Source of the DNA: Winogradskyella ursingii | GTDB lineage: Bacteria > Bacteroidota > Bacteroidia > Flavobacteriales > Flavobacteriaceae | DNA length: 64,000 nucleotides | Assembly (NCBI RefSeq): GCF_013403975.1 | Contig: NZ_JABFDH010000002.1 | Span: 62,001 to 126,000, forward strand | Direction of reading: 5' to 3' | Part shown: one piece after another, positions 51,071 to 62,600 of the stretch | Layout: the number at the start of each line of letters is the position of its first letter | Numbering within the stretch: the stretch's first letter is position 1 | Notes under the pieces: generated by a model | The model's database searches: none | What the model was told of the DNA's origin: nothing | The model's input: only the letters and a program-made list of their open reading frames with translations | Program-made: the position numbers and the translations under genes

Positions 51071-53767
51071 TTATCTAACGATCAATTTCTTTACTGAAGT
51101 AGATCCTTTTACATCATATAGCTTTACGAAATAGATACCACTAACCAATTGACTTATATCAAGTTGTTTAGATTGGTTGAAACTGTCAAGTACGTATTTT
51201 TTAACTATTTTTCCATTTATATCAGAGATACTAGCTCCTTTGAGTTGAATATCTCCGCTATATGATACTGTGAAGGTTTCAAAGGCAGGGTTTGGATACA
51301 GTTTTACGGTATTTTCATCAAAACTTTTTTCATTAATACTCAGTGTTGAAAAATTGCCTTGGTACATACCATTTCCATGCGTTCCAACTAATAAAACTTC
51401 ATCTTCAGGACGAAAAACCAAACTAGTTACCAATGCAAGACCAATTTGGTCTGCACCTTCTATTTCCCAATCGGTTGTTAAAGGATCGTCTGATCTATAC
51501 AGACCTCTTGCCGTACCAACAAAATAACCCACATCTCCATCTATTTCAGCTATTGCGGCTGATCTCACAGAAGATGACTCTAAATTTCGTTCAACCAAAT
51601 TCCAAACAGGATTTCTACTTGTAACATTTTCGGTTATATAAATACTATTAATACCGTAATTTGAATATACAACCATAGCAATGTTTGGGTCAGAAGGGTG
51701 TATTGCTACTCCGCTTACTATAGAATTTGTTGTCGCATCTGCTGGCGTAATATCTCTGGCAGTACTTAAGTCAGTTCCCCGTGGATCTTTATGAATAAAT
51801 ACACCACCACTATCTCCACCAATTAGAGTGAAACTTGTAGTTGCATTATAAGTCCCTCTAGTAGCAGCCATGCTCCTGATATCTTCATTAGTTGGCAAAC
51901 TATTTATATCTGACCAATTAGTATTACTAGCCGTTGGAGCATCGAGGTTTCTAAATATTTTATTTCCATCAGCATAGTATAAAGTGTTGGTTTCAGTATC
52001 CAAATAAAAATAAGTTACAAATATGCTATTATTAGCGGTCGAAGGTCTAATATCAAACGCCTGATTTCCATTTCTTAATGTTCTTATATTACCTAATTGA
52101 GAACCATAATAAAGCTGTATGTCACCAAAATTTGTTGGACCTGTTCCTGTTCTTCCAACAGCTACTGAAACACCGTCTCCACCAGCGAAATCTAACATTT
52201 CGGTATTACTAGACAAACCGATTGCCAAAGGTCCGCCTAGAGTAGTGCCATTATCTTGTGCTCCACCTATTACCAAGTCTGTTCCGGCCTGAGGATCTAA
52301 ATTAACATGATAGTACTGGTATGTTTGATAATTATTATTCAAATTAGTCCAACCAACAGTCCCTGCCGTTACATCAGCACTATGTATTCCACCATCAGTA
52401 CCTGAGTATAATAAATTAGGATTAAATGGACTAAACACTAAATCTTGAATATCTGGGTGGTGCACATCTCCTCCACCTAAATTATATTTTCCGTAGCTAT
52501 TATTACTTACATAACCTCCTATTCTATTAAATTCTGCATCTACATTGATATTATTAATACGATATACGTTTGTACCTCCAATAACTACAAAATTTTCATC
52601 ATCTGGTTTTACCGTAACCTCCAAATCATAACCACCTTGAATAGCAAATGGGTCATTCCCTGAAAGATTCCCTCCTGGCTCGTCTGGCAGTTTTGCGCTG
52701 AAATCTGTCCAATCATCTAATGTAAAATTATAACGCCACAAATCTGCTTCTATACCACCATTAACACCGTTTTCATATAATGCATAAACAATATTTTCAT
52801 TTGATGCTGCAGTTCCTAAAACAATTCTGCCCGTTGGTGTCCATCCTGCTGGGCTACCATTATTAGCAATATTAACAAACCCTCCATTACCTGTAGGGGA
52901 AGTATACACTCCTGCTAATGTACTTCCTCCTGGAAAAGCAACATAAACTCTACCTGTATTGGTTATTTTCACGTCCGATTCTCTACCTCCGGTTGTATTA
53001 TCTAATTCCAAATTGAAGTTAATACCATCATACCTATATAAACTTCTATTAGCAGCTACAAACAACTCACCTGTAATAGGACTGACCGCTAATGAATTAA
53101 TTAAATCAAAATCTGAATCGAAACTCTCCTGAACGGAATTAGTACCAGGTAATTGATTCCATGTCAACCCATTATCTGTTGACTGCCAAATACCTTGACC
53201 TAAATAAAAAGGTCCACCATATGAAGCGCTATTACCTAAAAGTTCTCCTGTACCATAATACCAAATATTCTGAAATCCAGGTCTTGGATCTTGAGCAACT
53301 GCGGTTACGTTATGTATCTCATTATTTGAAGAAACTTTTGTCCAGTTTGATCCACCATCTGTAGATCTAAACATGCCACTGCTTACGCCACCAGCCAACA
53401 TTGTATTTCCCGTATTATCACTTATATCAATTGCAAAAGCTCTTGTTCTACCTCCTAGGTTAGACGGTCCACGAGAAATATAGGTACTTACAAAATTTCT
53501 TGATGAGTTTACATTATTCTTCGCTGCGATGGCCGATAATAATTCTTTCTCTTTCTCTTCTAATGGTATCAATCCAGTAATTGGATTTTTTTGCATATCA
53601 TACTCGAATTGAACACGCTGTTCAACCGTCATTCTTTTTTCTTCTAAAGTTTTTTTGGTCGTCTTTTCTTTTTTAAGAGATTTTATTGATTGAGTTTTTA
53701 CCTGGTGCTCGCATGAGAATAAAGTAAAAAAACAGACTAAACTTAGTAGGAGTAATTTTCTCGTCAT
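51071..53767 (-). CDS. Large surface protein with BNR-like repeats and T9SS type A sorting domain
   Basis: The 898-residue product has several sialidase/BNR-type strands (FRSTDGGSNWTKV, WQSTDNGLTWNQL, LYRSDDPLTTDWEI), so a seven-bladed propeller-like ectodomain is likely. The last ~75 residues start VKLYPNPAFETFTV and run to GIYFVKLYDVKG and KKLIVR, the type A C-terminal signal for type IX secretion. The N-terminus is LLLLSLVCFFTLFSCEHQ, which looks like a lipoprotein signal with Cys at the cleavage site. That is unusual beside a T9SS tail. No enzymatic residues can be placed. Its own terminator follows. Confidence 0.85.
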   Translation of the reverse strand: MTRKLLLLSLVCFFTLFSCEHQVKTQSIKSLKKEKTTKKTLEEKRMTVEQRVQFEYDMQKNPITGLIPLEEKEKELLSAIAAKNNVNSSRNFVSTYISRGPSNLGGRTRAFAIDISDNTGNTMLAGGVSSGMFRSTDGGSNWTKVSSNNEIHNVTAVAQDPRPGFQNIWYYGTGELLGNSASYGGPFYLGQGIWQSTDNGLTWNQLPGTNSVQESFDSDFDLINSLAVSPITGELFVAANRSLYRYDGINFNLELDNTTGGRESDVKITNTGRVYVAFPGGSTLAGVYTSPTGNGGFVNIANNGSPAGWTPTGRIVLGTAASNENIVYALYENGVNGGIEADLWRYNFTLDDWTDFSAKLPDEPGGNLSGNDPFAIQGGYDLEVTVKPDDENFVVIGGTNVYRINNINVDAEFNRIGGYVSNNSYGKYNLGGGDVHHPDIQDLVFSPFNPNLLYSGTDGGIHSADVTAGTVGWTNLNNNYQTYQYYHVNLDPQAGTDLVIGGAQDNGTTLGGPLAIGLSSNTEMLDFAGGDGVSVAVGRTGTGPTNFGDIQLYYGSQLGNIRTLRNGNQAFDIRPSTANNSIFVTYFYLDTETNTLYYADGNKIFRNLDAPTASNTNWSDINSLPTNEDIRSMAATRGTYNATTSFTLIGGDSGGVFIHKDPRGTDLSTARDITPADATTNSIVSGVAIHPSDPNIAMVVYSNYGINSIYITENVTSRNPVWNLVERNLESSSVRSAAIAEIDGDVGYFVGTARGLYRSDDPLTTDWEIEGADQIGLALVTSLVFRPEDEVLLVGTHGNGMYQGNFSTLSINEKSFDENTVKLYPNPAFETFTVSYSGDIQLKGASISDINGKIVKKYVLDSFNQSKQLDISQLVSGIYFVKLYDVKGSTSVKKLIVR

Positions 53768-53925
53768 AGCTTCTTAATAAATAAATGGGTTTGGAATAAA
53801 TTTTTTATCGTCAAATATATCGGATAAACGCAAAATAACGTGCATAAAATTCAAAAACTAATAAATAAAGTTGCTTAAAACTGATAATTAGATAATATTA
53901 CCAGGAAAAAATAATAGACCTAATC

Positions 53926-55194
53926 TCAAAAGAACCATGAGTCTGGCCATAACCACATCACCAAAAGTCCAAATACGATAACGGTTCCGAAAGAAATAAT
54001 GATCCATTTAGCGATTTCTTTAGTCCCCAAAACAATGGCCATAATACCTTTAAAAAGCATATTGGATAAGCCAGCAAGCAATATTAATTTCCAGCCAACC
54101 ATAGCTTTTAATGTTCCTTCTTTAATTAATTGAGAAAGCGATAATGTAATGGCATCTACATCCGTAAGACCACTAATAATTGAAATGATATAAAGTGCAT
54201 TATTTCCGAATTTTTCTTTTGTGAAAGCCACGGCTAATAGAATAAATCCATACAATAGTCCAAAAATTAAAGCACTTTTGAATTGTGCGGGATTATCTGG
54301 CTCAGGCATTTCCTCATCTTCTTTATCATCTTTATTAATGAGATAGAACAAACCTACACACAATAGCACCATAATTAAAATTACGGCTCCAATCGGTACT
54401 GCAATAACACTTAAATATTGCGGTATAACTATACCAACCTCAATCAAAACCCTAACAAAAGAGATTGCTGAAGCTGTAGTAATAACAAATACTGCTAATT
54501 TTGTTATTTTCTTATTATCTGCAGTTTTTCTCGCATAGCTTACGGTTGTTGCCGTACTACTAATAAGTCCACCTAAAATACCATTCGATATAAGACCGGC
54601 TTTTTTTCCAACAAATTTGTATATAAAATAACCAACTACACTGATCCCTACTATAAGCGTAACCATTAACCAAATATTTCTTGGATTAATAACATCTAGT
54701 GGTCCATAAGTTTCGTTGGGTAAAATGGGTAAGATGACTAAACTAATTCCGGCCAAAGTCATTATTGCAGATATATCCTTAGGCTTTAACTTATCTATGA
54801 GACCATGTAAATGCTCCTTGACATATAATAAAATTGCCATAGTAGCACCCACAATTACACCAACAATCTGACTGCCCAAAACCAAATAAGCACCTATTGC
54901 GAACATTAATAGAGCAGCTACTTCTGTAGTTTGCCCAATGTCTGTTTGATCTAATTTTTTGAGTTTAATATAATTGGCCATAAGCATCATTGCGGCAATT
55001 GAAATGCCTAAAACTGGAAGAATATAAGGATTATCATAAGCACGAGTTAAAAACCCGGCCATAACACCCATTATAGAAATAAGAGTAAACGTTCTTACAC
55101 CAGCCATGTGATTATCCGTACGTTCACGTTGCATACCCACAAGCAAACCTAGACCGAATGCAATGGCTAAGGTTATTAAGTCTTCGTAATTCAT
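53926..55194 (-). CDS. MgtC/SapB and DUF4010 membrane protein
   Basis: The 422-residue polytopic protein has an N-terminal MgtC/SapB-like section. It shows ITLAIAFGLGLLVGMQRERT (about 8-27, split here for length) with the conserved Arg-Glu-Arg, GVRTFTLISIMGVMAG and GQTTEVAALLMFAIGAY. The C-terminal DUF4010 part has ILGGLISSTATTVSYARK, GLTDVDAITLSLSQL and WKLILLAGLSNMLFKG. At least ten hydrophobic segments can be counted. A transport function has been suggested for the family, but the substrate is unknown. It lies alone between the T9SS gene and the pyrophosphatase gene, on the same strand. Confidence 0.85.
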   Translation of the reverse strand: MNYEDLITLAIAFGLGLLVGMQRERTDNHMAGVRTFTLISIMGVMAGFLTRAYDNPYILPVLGISIAAMMLMANYIKLKKLDQTDIGQTTEVAALLMFAIGAYLVLGSQIVGVIVGATMAILLYVKEHLHGLIDKLKPKDISAIMTLAGISLVILPILPNETYGPLDVINPRNIWLMVTLIVGISVVGYFIYKFVGKKAGLISNGILGGLISSTATTVSYARKTADNKKITKLAVFVITTASAISFVRVLIEVGIVIPQYLSVIAVPIGAVILIMVLLCVGLFYLINKDDKEDEEMPEPDNPAQFKSALIFGLLYGFILLAVAFTKEKFGNNALYIISIISGLTDVDAITLSLSQLIKEGTLKAMVGWKLILLAGLSNMLFKGIMAIVLGTKEIAKWIIISFGTVIVFGLLVMWLWPDSWFF

Positions 55195-55310
55195 TGATCG
55201 TTTTGTCTATAAAATTATTGATTAAAATATAACAATTCGTTCGTAGTAATTAATTCAAAACGAAAATTTATTATCTGATTAGCACTATATGATATGTAAC
55301 ATTTTATCCA

Positions 55311-55343
55311 TAAAAAAAAAGCCACATCTTTCGATATGGCTTT
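55311..55343 (-). terminator. Terminator after hppA
   Basis: The minus strand reads AAAGCCATATC (55343-55333), a GAAA loop and GATGTGGCTTT (55328-55318) with a single A/C mismatch, followed by a T10 run (55320-55311). It lies 22 bases after the stop codon. Confidence 0.9.
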
Positions 55344-55364
55344 ATATTTATAAATGAATTTCGG

Positions 55365-57779
55365 TTAATTCTTTTTAATATCTATATTTTTGATTACTTT
55401 TTTAATTTCGCCCTTATCATTTGCAGTAGTCTCTTCAAACGCTTTAAGCTCTGCTTCGACCTCAGATATGGTTCCTGTAAATTCTTTTTCCTTGGCAACT
55501 TCTTTTCCGTTTTCAATTGCGGTATAAGTAATAGTTGCTTTAGCCAAATCATTGGTATCTACGTTCATCTCTATCATTACTTCATTTTCAGCCAATCCTT
55601 CTTCCACATGACCTCCTAAAATTGGTGCAATAACCAAACCGATAAGGCACGTTAATTTAATCAAAATATTCATAGAGGGACCAGATGTATCCTTAAATGG
55701 ATCACCAACCGTATCACCAGTTACTGCAGCTTTATGAGCATCTGAACCTTTATATGTCATTTTTCCATTAATTTCAACTCCCGCTTCAAATGATTTTTTA
55801 GCATTGTCCCATGCACCACCTGCGTTATTTTGGAATATAGCCCAAAGCACTCCAGAAACAGTTACACCAGCCATATAGCCACCAAGCATTTCAGCAATAG
55901 CTAAAGAACTCATCCCGAAAATCATTGGAACGAAAGCAATTGCCAATGGAAAACCGATAGTTAATAAGCCCGGTAACATCATTTGTTTTAAAGAAGCTTG
56001 CGTAGAAATTGCTACACATTTATCATATTCAGGTTTTCCCGTACCTTCCATGATGCCAGGAATTTCCTTGAACTGACGACGCACTTCATAAACCATTTCC
56101 ATTGCTGCCTTACCTACGGCGTTCATGGCCAAAGCTGAAAATACCACTGGTACCATACCACCCACAAATAACATAGCTAAAACAGGTGCCTTAAAAATGT
56201 TGATGCCGTCGATTCCAGTAAATGTTACATATGCTGCAAATAAAGCCAAGGATGTTAGTGCAGCTGAAGCAATAGCAAAACCTTTACCCGTTGCCGCAGT
56301 TGTGTTTCCAACTGAATCTAAAATATCTGTACGCTCTCTTACGATTGGTTCCTGCTCACTCATTTCAGCAATTCCACCTGCGTTATCCGAAATTGGTCCA
56401 AATGCATCAATTGCCAACTGCATCGCAGTTGTTGCCATCATTGCAGAAGCCGCCAATGCGACACCGTAAAATCCAGCAAAAGCATAAGAAGCCCAAATAG
56501 CGCCAGCAAACAATAATACTGATGGGAATGTTGAAATCATCCCAGTCGCTAGACCAGCAATTATATTAGTTCCAGCACCGGTTGAGGATTGTTGTACGAT
56601 TTTTAATATTGGACTTTTACCCAATCCTGTATAATATTCAGTTACGGAAGAAATAACCGCACCCACAAAAAGACCAACTAAAGTCGCATAGAATACACGC
56701 ATGCGTGAGATGTCTTGTAATCCTTCACCAAAAAATTCCATTTTCATGGTTTCTGGCAACATATAAATACAAAGCCCCAAACAAGAAAGAGCAACTAAAA
56801 TAATAGATGTCCAGTTACCAATGTTCAGTGCTCCCATAACCTGAGCCTCTTTGGCATCGTTATTTTTAATTTTTACCAACATAGTTCCGATAATCGAAAT
56901 GATAATTCCTACACCAGCAATAGCCATTGGTAATAAAATTGGGCCAATACCACCAAAACCGAGTTCAGCAATATCACCACCCATATCTTTGATTACATAG
57001 TTTCCTAATACCATCGCTGCTAATACGGTTGCAACGTACGATCCAAATAGATCGGCTCCCATACCTGCAACATCACCTACGTTATCACCAACATTATCTG
57101 CAATAGTTGCAGGATTACGAGGATCATCTTCTGGGATACCAGCTTCAACTTTACCAACTAAATCAGCTCCAACGTCTGCTGCTTTTGTGTAGATTCCGCC
57201 ACCAACACGAGCGAACAAAGCAATCGATTCAGCACCTAAAGAGAATCCTGCTAATGTTTCTAGTACAATGGTCATGTCCATTGTATTCGTCCACTCACTT
57301 CCCATAAAGAACCAAAAGAAAAAGATGAAAAAGGCTGTTAAACCTAAAACAGCTAAACCAGCAACCCCAAGTCCCATAACAGTACCACCACCAAAAGAAA
57401 TCTTAAGTGCATTTGGCAAACTTGTACGCGCAGCTTGTGTTGTTCTTACATTAGTTTTGGTAGCGATTTTCATACCTATATTTCCCGCAAACGCTGAAAA
57501 CACAGCTCCAAAAATAAAAGCTACTACTATCAACCAATGTGTTGTTGGCACAACAAATGATACTACTGCTAACAGAATACTTACTATTAATACAAAAACA
57601 GCTAATAATCTATATTCTGCACTTAAAAATGCCAAGGCACCTTCGTAAATGTGATCTGAAATTTCTTTCATTTTCCCATCTCCGGCATTTTGTTTCATAA
57701 CCCACGATTGCTTCACAACCATGTAAATTAAGCCTAAAAGCGCAAGTGCTATCGGCATATAAATCATTAATGATTCCAT
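55365..57779 (-). CDS. hppA: Membrane-bound, K+-dependent type proton/sodium-pumping pyrophosphatase
   Basis: The 804-residue protein couples pyrophosphate hydrolysis to ion export. The pyrophosphate-binding motif is [20 protein letters not shown] (204-222, with the usual Asp pair) and a second [16 protein letters not shown] follows (228-243). [10 protein letters not shown] (491-500) has Ala495 where K+-independent enzymes have Lys, so K+ stimulation is expected. In helix 6 the segment is [11 protein letters not shown], without Glu, while helix 5 has [10 protein letters not shown] (Glu184). About 80 residues after the family core ([11 protein letters not shown] onward) are a charged C-terminal extension, which I do not recall in the family. 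It follows ppa, separated by a terminator. Ion specificity is not settled by sequence. Confidence 0.93.
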   Translation of the reverse strand: MESLMIYMPIALALLGLIYMVVKQSWVMKQNAGDGKMKEISDHIYEGALAFLSAEYRLLAVFVLIVSILLAVVSFVVPTTHWLIVVAFIFGAVFSAFAGNIGMKIATKTNVRTTQAARTSLPNALKISFGGGTVMGLGVAGLAVLGLTAFFIFFFWFFMGSEWTNTMDMTIVLETLAGFSLGAESIALFARVGGGIYTKAADVGADLVGKVEAGIPEDDPRNPATIADNVGDNVGDVAGMGADLFGSYVATVLAAMVLGNYVIKDMGGDIAELGFGGIGPILLPMAIAGVGIIISIIGTMLVKIKNNDAKEAQVMGALNIGNWTSIILVALSCLGLCIYMLPETMKMEFFGEGLQDISRMRVFYATLVGLFVGAVISSVTEYYTGLGKSPILKIVQQSSTGAGTNIIAGLATGMISTFPSVLLFAGAIWASYAFAGFYGVALAASAMMATTAMQLAIDAFGPISDNAGGIAEMSEQEPIVRERTDILDSVGNTTAATGKGFAIASAALTSLALFAAYVTFTGIDGINIFKAPVLAMLFVGGMVPVVFSALAMNAVGKAAMEMVYEVRRQFKEIPGIMEGTGKPEYDKCVAISTQASLKQMMLPGLLTIGFPLAIAFVPMIFGMSSLAIAEMLGGYMAGVTVSGVLWAIFQNNAGGAWDNAKKSFEAGVEINGKMTYKGSDAHKAAVTGDTVGDPFKDTSGPSMNILIKLTCLIGLVIAPILGGHVEEGLAENEVMIEMNVDTNDLAKATITYTAIENGKEVAKEKEFTGTISEVEAELKAFEETTANDKGEIKKVIKNIDIKKN

Positions 57780-57839
57780 ATTCTAGTTTTTAATTTGATT
57801 TGTTTTTAGCTGGGCAAAAGTAGTAAAATCAATGATAAT

Positions 57840-57873
57840 AGAAAAACCCTTTTTCTTCAAATGAAAAAGGGTT
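57840..57873 (-). terminator. Terminator between ppa and hppA
   Basis: On the minus strand AACCCTTTTTC (57873-57863) and GAAAAAGGGTT (57855-57845) form a perfect 11-bp stem with a 7-base loop, then TTTCTATTA. An AT run (TTTTTTTT) also lies on its other side, so it might act in both directions. Confidence 0.85.
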
Positions 57874-57898
57874 AGATTTTTTTTATCTCTATATATAA

Positions 57899-58426
57899 CT
57901 AAATAGTGAAACTTCTATTCTTTTTGTGCTCACTATTGTTATAACGATCTACACATTCTTGGTAGATTTTTACGGCTTCTTCTGCATTTCCCCAGCCACC
58001 AGTATCAACTTTCTTTTTTTCAAGGTCTTTATATACCTGAAAAAAATGCTCTATTTCCTTTAAACGATGAGGGTTTAAATCTGAAATATCTTTATTTTTA
58101 TTCCAAATTGGGTCAGAAACTGGCACACATATAATTTTCTCGTCAGGGCCTTTTTCATCTGTCATATGGAAGACTCCGATTGGTCTCACCTCCATCACCA
58201 CCATTGGGTAAGTTGGCTCTGTTCCCATAACCAAAACATCCAAAGGATCTTTATCCAAAGCTAAAGTTTCTGGTATAAAACCATAATCACCTGGATACAT
58301 CATCGATGAAAACAACATCCGATCAAAACGTATTTTGTGTAATGTAAAATCGTATTCGTATTTGTTACGGCTTCCTTTAGGTATCTCTATTAATACATCA
58401 AAAGTTAATTTATTTTGGTCACTCAT
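57899..58426 (-). CDS. ppa: Soluble inorganic pyrophosphatase
   Basis: The 175-residue family I pyrophosphatase has the metal-binding motif DKDPLDVLVMG (Asp triad), with VLIEIPKGSRNKYEYD at the N-terminus and YPGDYGFIPETLA before the active site. The start at 58426 (MSDQNKLTFDV) gives the normal length. An 18-codon extension upstream would begin with GTG. Two different pyrophosphatase types, soluble here and membrane-bound next door, lie in adjacent genes but are separated by a terminator. It keeps biosynthetic pyrophosphate release irreversible. Confidence 0.95.
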   Translation of the reverse strand: MSDQNKLTFDVLIEIPKGSRNKYEYDFTLHKIRFDRMLFSSMMYPGDYGFIPETLALDKDPLDVLVMGTEPTYPMVVMEVRPIGVFHMTDEKGPDEKIICVPVSDPIWNKNKDISDLNPHRLKEIEHFFQVYKDLEKKKVDTGGWGNAEEAVKIYQECVDRYNNSEHKKNRSFTI

Positions 58427-58606
58427 AATTGTTAATTTTAAAAGGGGTGCAAAGATAGTTTTTTGTTTTGTTATGAGCACATTTAAATTTGAATGATGTT
58501 TAAAGACCTTAGAGGTATTAAAATTGAATTGTACTTACATTTGGAAAATGAAGTTAACACCGATTATAGTACTTTATTAGTGTTTTAATTCCAATGTATT
58601 AAATGT

Positions 58607-59608
58607 CTAGCCTGGCTCTTTTTCAGAACCACTTTCTATTTTTAGCAACCCTTTAAAAGCGTCATAGACCGTATTACCTTCATAAAGGACCTTATACACT
58701 TCCCTTGAAATTGGCATATCAACCTTATAATCTCTTGCCAATTCCATGACGACTTTTGCGGTTTTTACACCTTCGGCAACTTCGTTCATTTCTTTAATGA
58801 TTTGTTCCAAACTTTTGCCTTGACCTATCTGAAACCCTACGTGATGGTTTCTACTCTTAGAACTAGAACATGTGGCAACTAAATCTCCCATTCCTGCTAA
58901 TCCTGAAAACGTTCTTCGCCTGCCTCCCATAGCAATTCCCAATCTGGTCAATTCAGACAATCCTCTTGTTATGAGCGCGGCTCTTGTATTATCGCCTGCA
59001 TTGGCACCATCTCCCATTCCTGTAGCAATTGCCATAATATTCTTTAAAGCACCACCAAGTTCACATCCAATGACGTCTGTATTGGTATAAACCCTAAACA
59101 ATCCAGTACTAAATACTTGTTGCAATTGTTGTGCAATGGTTTTATCTACCATTGCAATTACAGCAGCTGCCGCTTGGCCAGAGTGTATTTCTTTTGCAAG
59201 ATTTGGACCTGTTAAAACACCTGCAGGATGACCTGGAAGTTCTTCTTCTATAATTTGGGTCATCCGCATTTTTGTATCCAATTCCAAGCCTTTAGAGAGA
59301 CTTACGATTGGCACCCAAGGTCTAATATGTGGTTTCGCACTGCGTAATACCTCTCTGAAATGCTGAGAAGGGATACCCATTACAATAACATCAGCATTTT
59401 TAACCGTTTCTTCAATGGAAGTAGAAGCCTTTAAGTTTTTATTTAGTTTGGCACCTGGAAGGTATTTTGAATTGGTGTGTCCGTCATTTATTTCATGAAC
59501 TGTATCCTCGTTTCTCGCCCATAAAATAGAATTACTGTTTTTCGCCGTTAATGACGCGACTGTTGTTCCCCAAGAACCTCCTCCTAAAATTCCAACGTTG
59601 AGTTTCAT
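58607..59608 (-). CDS. gpsA: NAD(P)-dependent glycerol-3-phosphate dehydrogenase
   Basis: The 333-residue enzyme makes sn-glycerol-3-phosphate from dihydroxyacetone phosphate, the backbone for phospholipids. The Rossmann motif is GGGSWGTT (9-16). VPIVSLSKGLEL, GPNLAKEIHSGQ, GCELGGALKNIMAIATG (with the catalytic Lys), NTRAALITRGLSEL and SGLAGMGDLVATC are all present. It lies 4 bases after the stop of the three-part acyltransferase fusion on the same strand, so synthesis of glycerol-3-phosphate and its acylation are probably transcribed together. Confidence 0.96.
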   Translation of the reverse strand: MKLNVGILGGGSWGTTVASLTAKNSNSILWARNEDTVHEINDGHTNSKYLPGAKLNKNLKASTSIEETVKNADVIVMGIPSQHFREVLRSAKPHIRPWVPIVSLSKGLELDTKMRMTQIIEEELPGHPAGVLTGPNLAKEIHSGQAAAAVIAMVDKTIAQQLQQVFSTGLFRVYTNTDVIGCELGGALKNIMAIATGMGDGANAGDNTRAALITRGLSELTRLGIAMGGRRRTFSGLAGMGDLVATCSSSKSRNHHVGFQIGQGKSLEQIIKEMNEVAEGVKTAKVVMELARDYKVDMPISREVYKVLYEGNTVYDAFKGLLKIESGSEKEPG

Positions 59609-59612
59609 ATAG

Positions 59613-62600
59613 TTAGTTTTCTAATTCATTAAGGTACAAATTCCTCACGTCTTCAATGTGTTTATTCATGTTTTTTAGTTTCCAAAGTGATGTATCCACA
59701 GGGTCTAAAACCACAACCTCAATATGGGTTGGCTTAAACATACTCGAACCTTTTGGCATAGCCATATAAGCATTTTTAATTACAATAGGAATTATTGGAA
59801 CACCGGCCTGCATTGCCAAATGAAAAGCTCCTTTTTTAAATTGCCCTAAGGTTTTGCTTCCACTGCGCGTTCCCTCTGGCGCTATAGCCACAGAAACCCC
59901 GCTTTTTAAAGCCTCAACTGCTGGTTGCATAGCTTCAATAGCTTTTTCTTTATTGGCTCTATCTACATAAATTGCACCTAATGCTTTAAAAATTGGGCCT
60001 ACAGGTGTTTTCTCTAATTCTTTTTTTGCTACACCTGTAAAGTCATGTCTTATTAACTTCATTATTATAAAGAAATCTGCAGCACTTTGATGGTTAAAGC
60101 AGAAAACAGCTGGTCTAATCTCCTCTAAATTGTGCTTCCCTTTTACTGCAATTTCTAATCCCGCCATCTTTGAACCTAAGTCTCCAATACTTGAGAACGT
60201 GGTGTTGGCCGCTTCTTGTCTAGACATGGTCATCGCACCTTTAAATAAGCCTTTCACGGCAGAAGGATATATACTTGCGGCCGCTAAAGCGGTTCTAAAC
60301 CCATTAACTACTGGTTTTTCATTTGGTTCGTCAAATCTTAAAATTGGCCAATTATTTTCAAATGCCATTTGTGATAACCTTTGATCTGGATTTGTCGCCA
60401 CTGGATTACCTACAATTTTTAACAATGGAAAATCTTCAATACTATCTGTATAAAAATAACTTTTAGATAAGTCTGTATTATTTTTTTTAGCAAATTTCCG
60501 AGCTGCTCTTGCTTTACCTTCTCCCCAACACATTTCTGAAACGCGCCCTGTAAATTTACCATTTCGCAACTCCATTTCTGTGGCATAGATATCGTTAATA
60601 CCCAAAGCCTTTGCTATTGGCTGAATCTGATAGGTTGTTGCCGCAGAAATTATCACAATTTTATGACCTTTTGATAAATGTTTTTCTATTAATTCTCGAG
60701 ATTCCGGATAGATTGTCTCTTGCAAATAATCCGTAAAAACTTGCTCTCCCAATTCAGTAAAAGCTGATTCGGCAATTCCCTTTACACCCAGAGCTGCTAT
60801 CTTGGTAAGGACTTCAAAATCTCTATTTCCAGTAGCAAAAATGACTGCTGTGGCAAATTGTGTGAGGTATTCCTTTGCTGTGGTTTTTCCACTAAAGAGA
60901 CGTGTAGTCATAAATTTCTTTGCAGAAAAATCATTGATGAGGGTTCTATCCAAATCAAAAAAAGCAGTGATGTGAGGTCCTTCTTCGACTATTTCTTTTT
61001 CGTTGTTTTTATTATATAGAGAATCTGGAACAAGCGTTTCCTCTTTAGTTCGATTTTTTAGTCCTTTTTTATCTTGAATTGTTTCTATTTGCTTTAGGTA
61101 CACCAAACGTTCAGATAGATCTTCTAATTGATTCTTCCAACTTTCTAAACTGTCATAATCTATTTTTCTATCTACAGGAACTAAATTCGCATTTTTGGCA
61201 AAGCGGAGTGCATTAATCAAAAATGGTTTAGAAACACTATCTAAACGCGTAATTTTAGATTGCCAATGCAACTCCTTTCCTTTAAACATGGCCAATTCTA
61301 TAAAGTCATCGTCATTAAAATCATCGTCAGTATCCCAACTATTTAACGCGTGGCATACGACTTTATCAGCTTCCAAATAGGAAAGTAAAATTGCTCTTGA
61401 GACAAATAAATCCTGCGTTTTCAATAATTTGGATACTTCACCTTTAGGATCTGCTAATATGGCTCTCCAGTTTTTATCAAATCTGGCTAATTCCGTTTCG
61501 ATTTCACTACTAAATTTTGGTTTATTCGTGTAGAAAAATTCAAACTTAAATAAGTTACGAAGTCTCATAATTTCTTCCCAGAAATTAGTAATTCGATTTG
61601 AGGATTGATCATCTTTAATTTTAACCAATGCCATCTCAATAAAAGCTTGATGGTACAAATGTCCTGAAGCCATGTTTGCATAGTAAGTTGCAGGTAAATA
61701 TTCGGTCGCTAACAGACTATATTGTGCACGTTGTCCTGCTCTACTTTTTTGGACTATTCCTGCTCCCTGCAACAAATTTAATGCAGACTGTATCGTGACA
61801 CCAATCTTTTTACCACGATCGATTAAAACATCTTCTTTCTTCTGGCCTATATAGGTCATTAATTTATTGACCTTGAATTCAATTTCCTTTTTAGTTAAAG
61901 CAAAATCGTTTAATAGCGCGTGACAGACTAAAGAAACCGTTGTTACTGGGGTAATTGCGTTTGCTCTGTGAATCACTTCAAAAGCAAAACGAGGTAAAGT
62001 GTTTTTATCGACATAACTATCTTCTTCCATATCAGGAATAATGGCTTGTTGATCTCCATCTATCTCAACTGGATCCCCAAACCGAATGGCTGCACGACCA
62101 TAATCATTTCCTAATTTTTTGATGTAACTTAATGCCTCTTTTACATTTTCTGCTTTCTTTTCTTGCCCTTTGCCTTCTTCTGTCATTTGTTTAACATCCG
62201 GTATGAGGTCATAAACAATAGATACAGGAACATACTTAATAGGCCTTGAGCTCTGCAATTCTCCTTCTTTAATATATTTTAAAATCCCCATTTGAGGATA
62301 TATAATTTTACCCGTTCTTGAGCGTGTGCCTTCTATGTTCCAGGTTAGGTGATCTCCCTCATCAATTATGGTGGAAATATAGTGGCGTAATGCTGCTTTG
62401 TAAATAACATTATCCTTAAAACTTCGTCTTATAAAAATGAGTCCTGCATTATTACCAAGCTGTTTTAACCCTGGAAACGCCAAATTACTGCCTCCAAAAG
62501 AATAAGGTATTGGCATCCCATAACGTGCCAGAGTGGAAATTAGAACTAATGTATCTAGATAGGTTTTGTGTGTCATGATGAAAGCTACAGAGTTTTTCTG

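Noticed and set aside
58497..58589. Plus-strand ORF of 30 codons between ppa and gpsA
   Set aside because: No ribosome-binding pattern, signal or hydrophobic segment, and ORFs of this size are expected by chance in such DNA.
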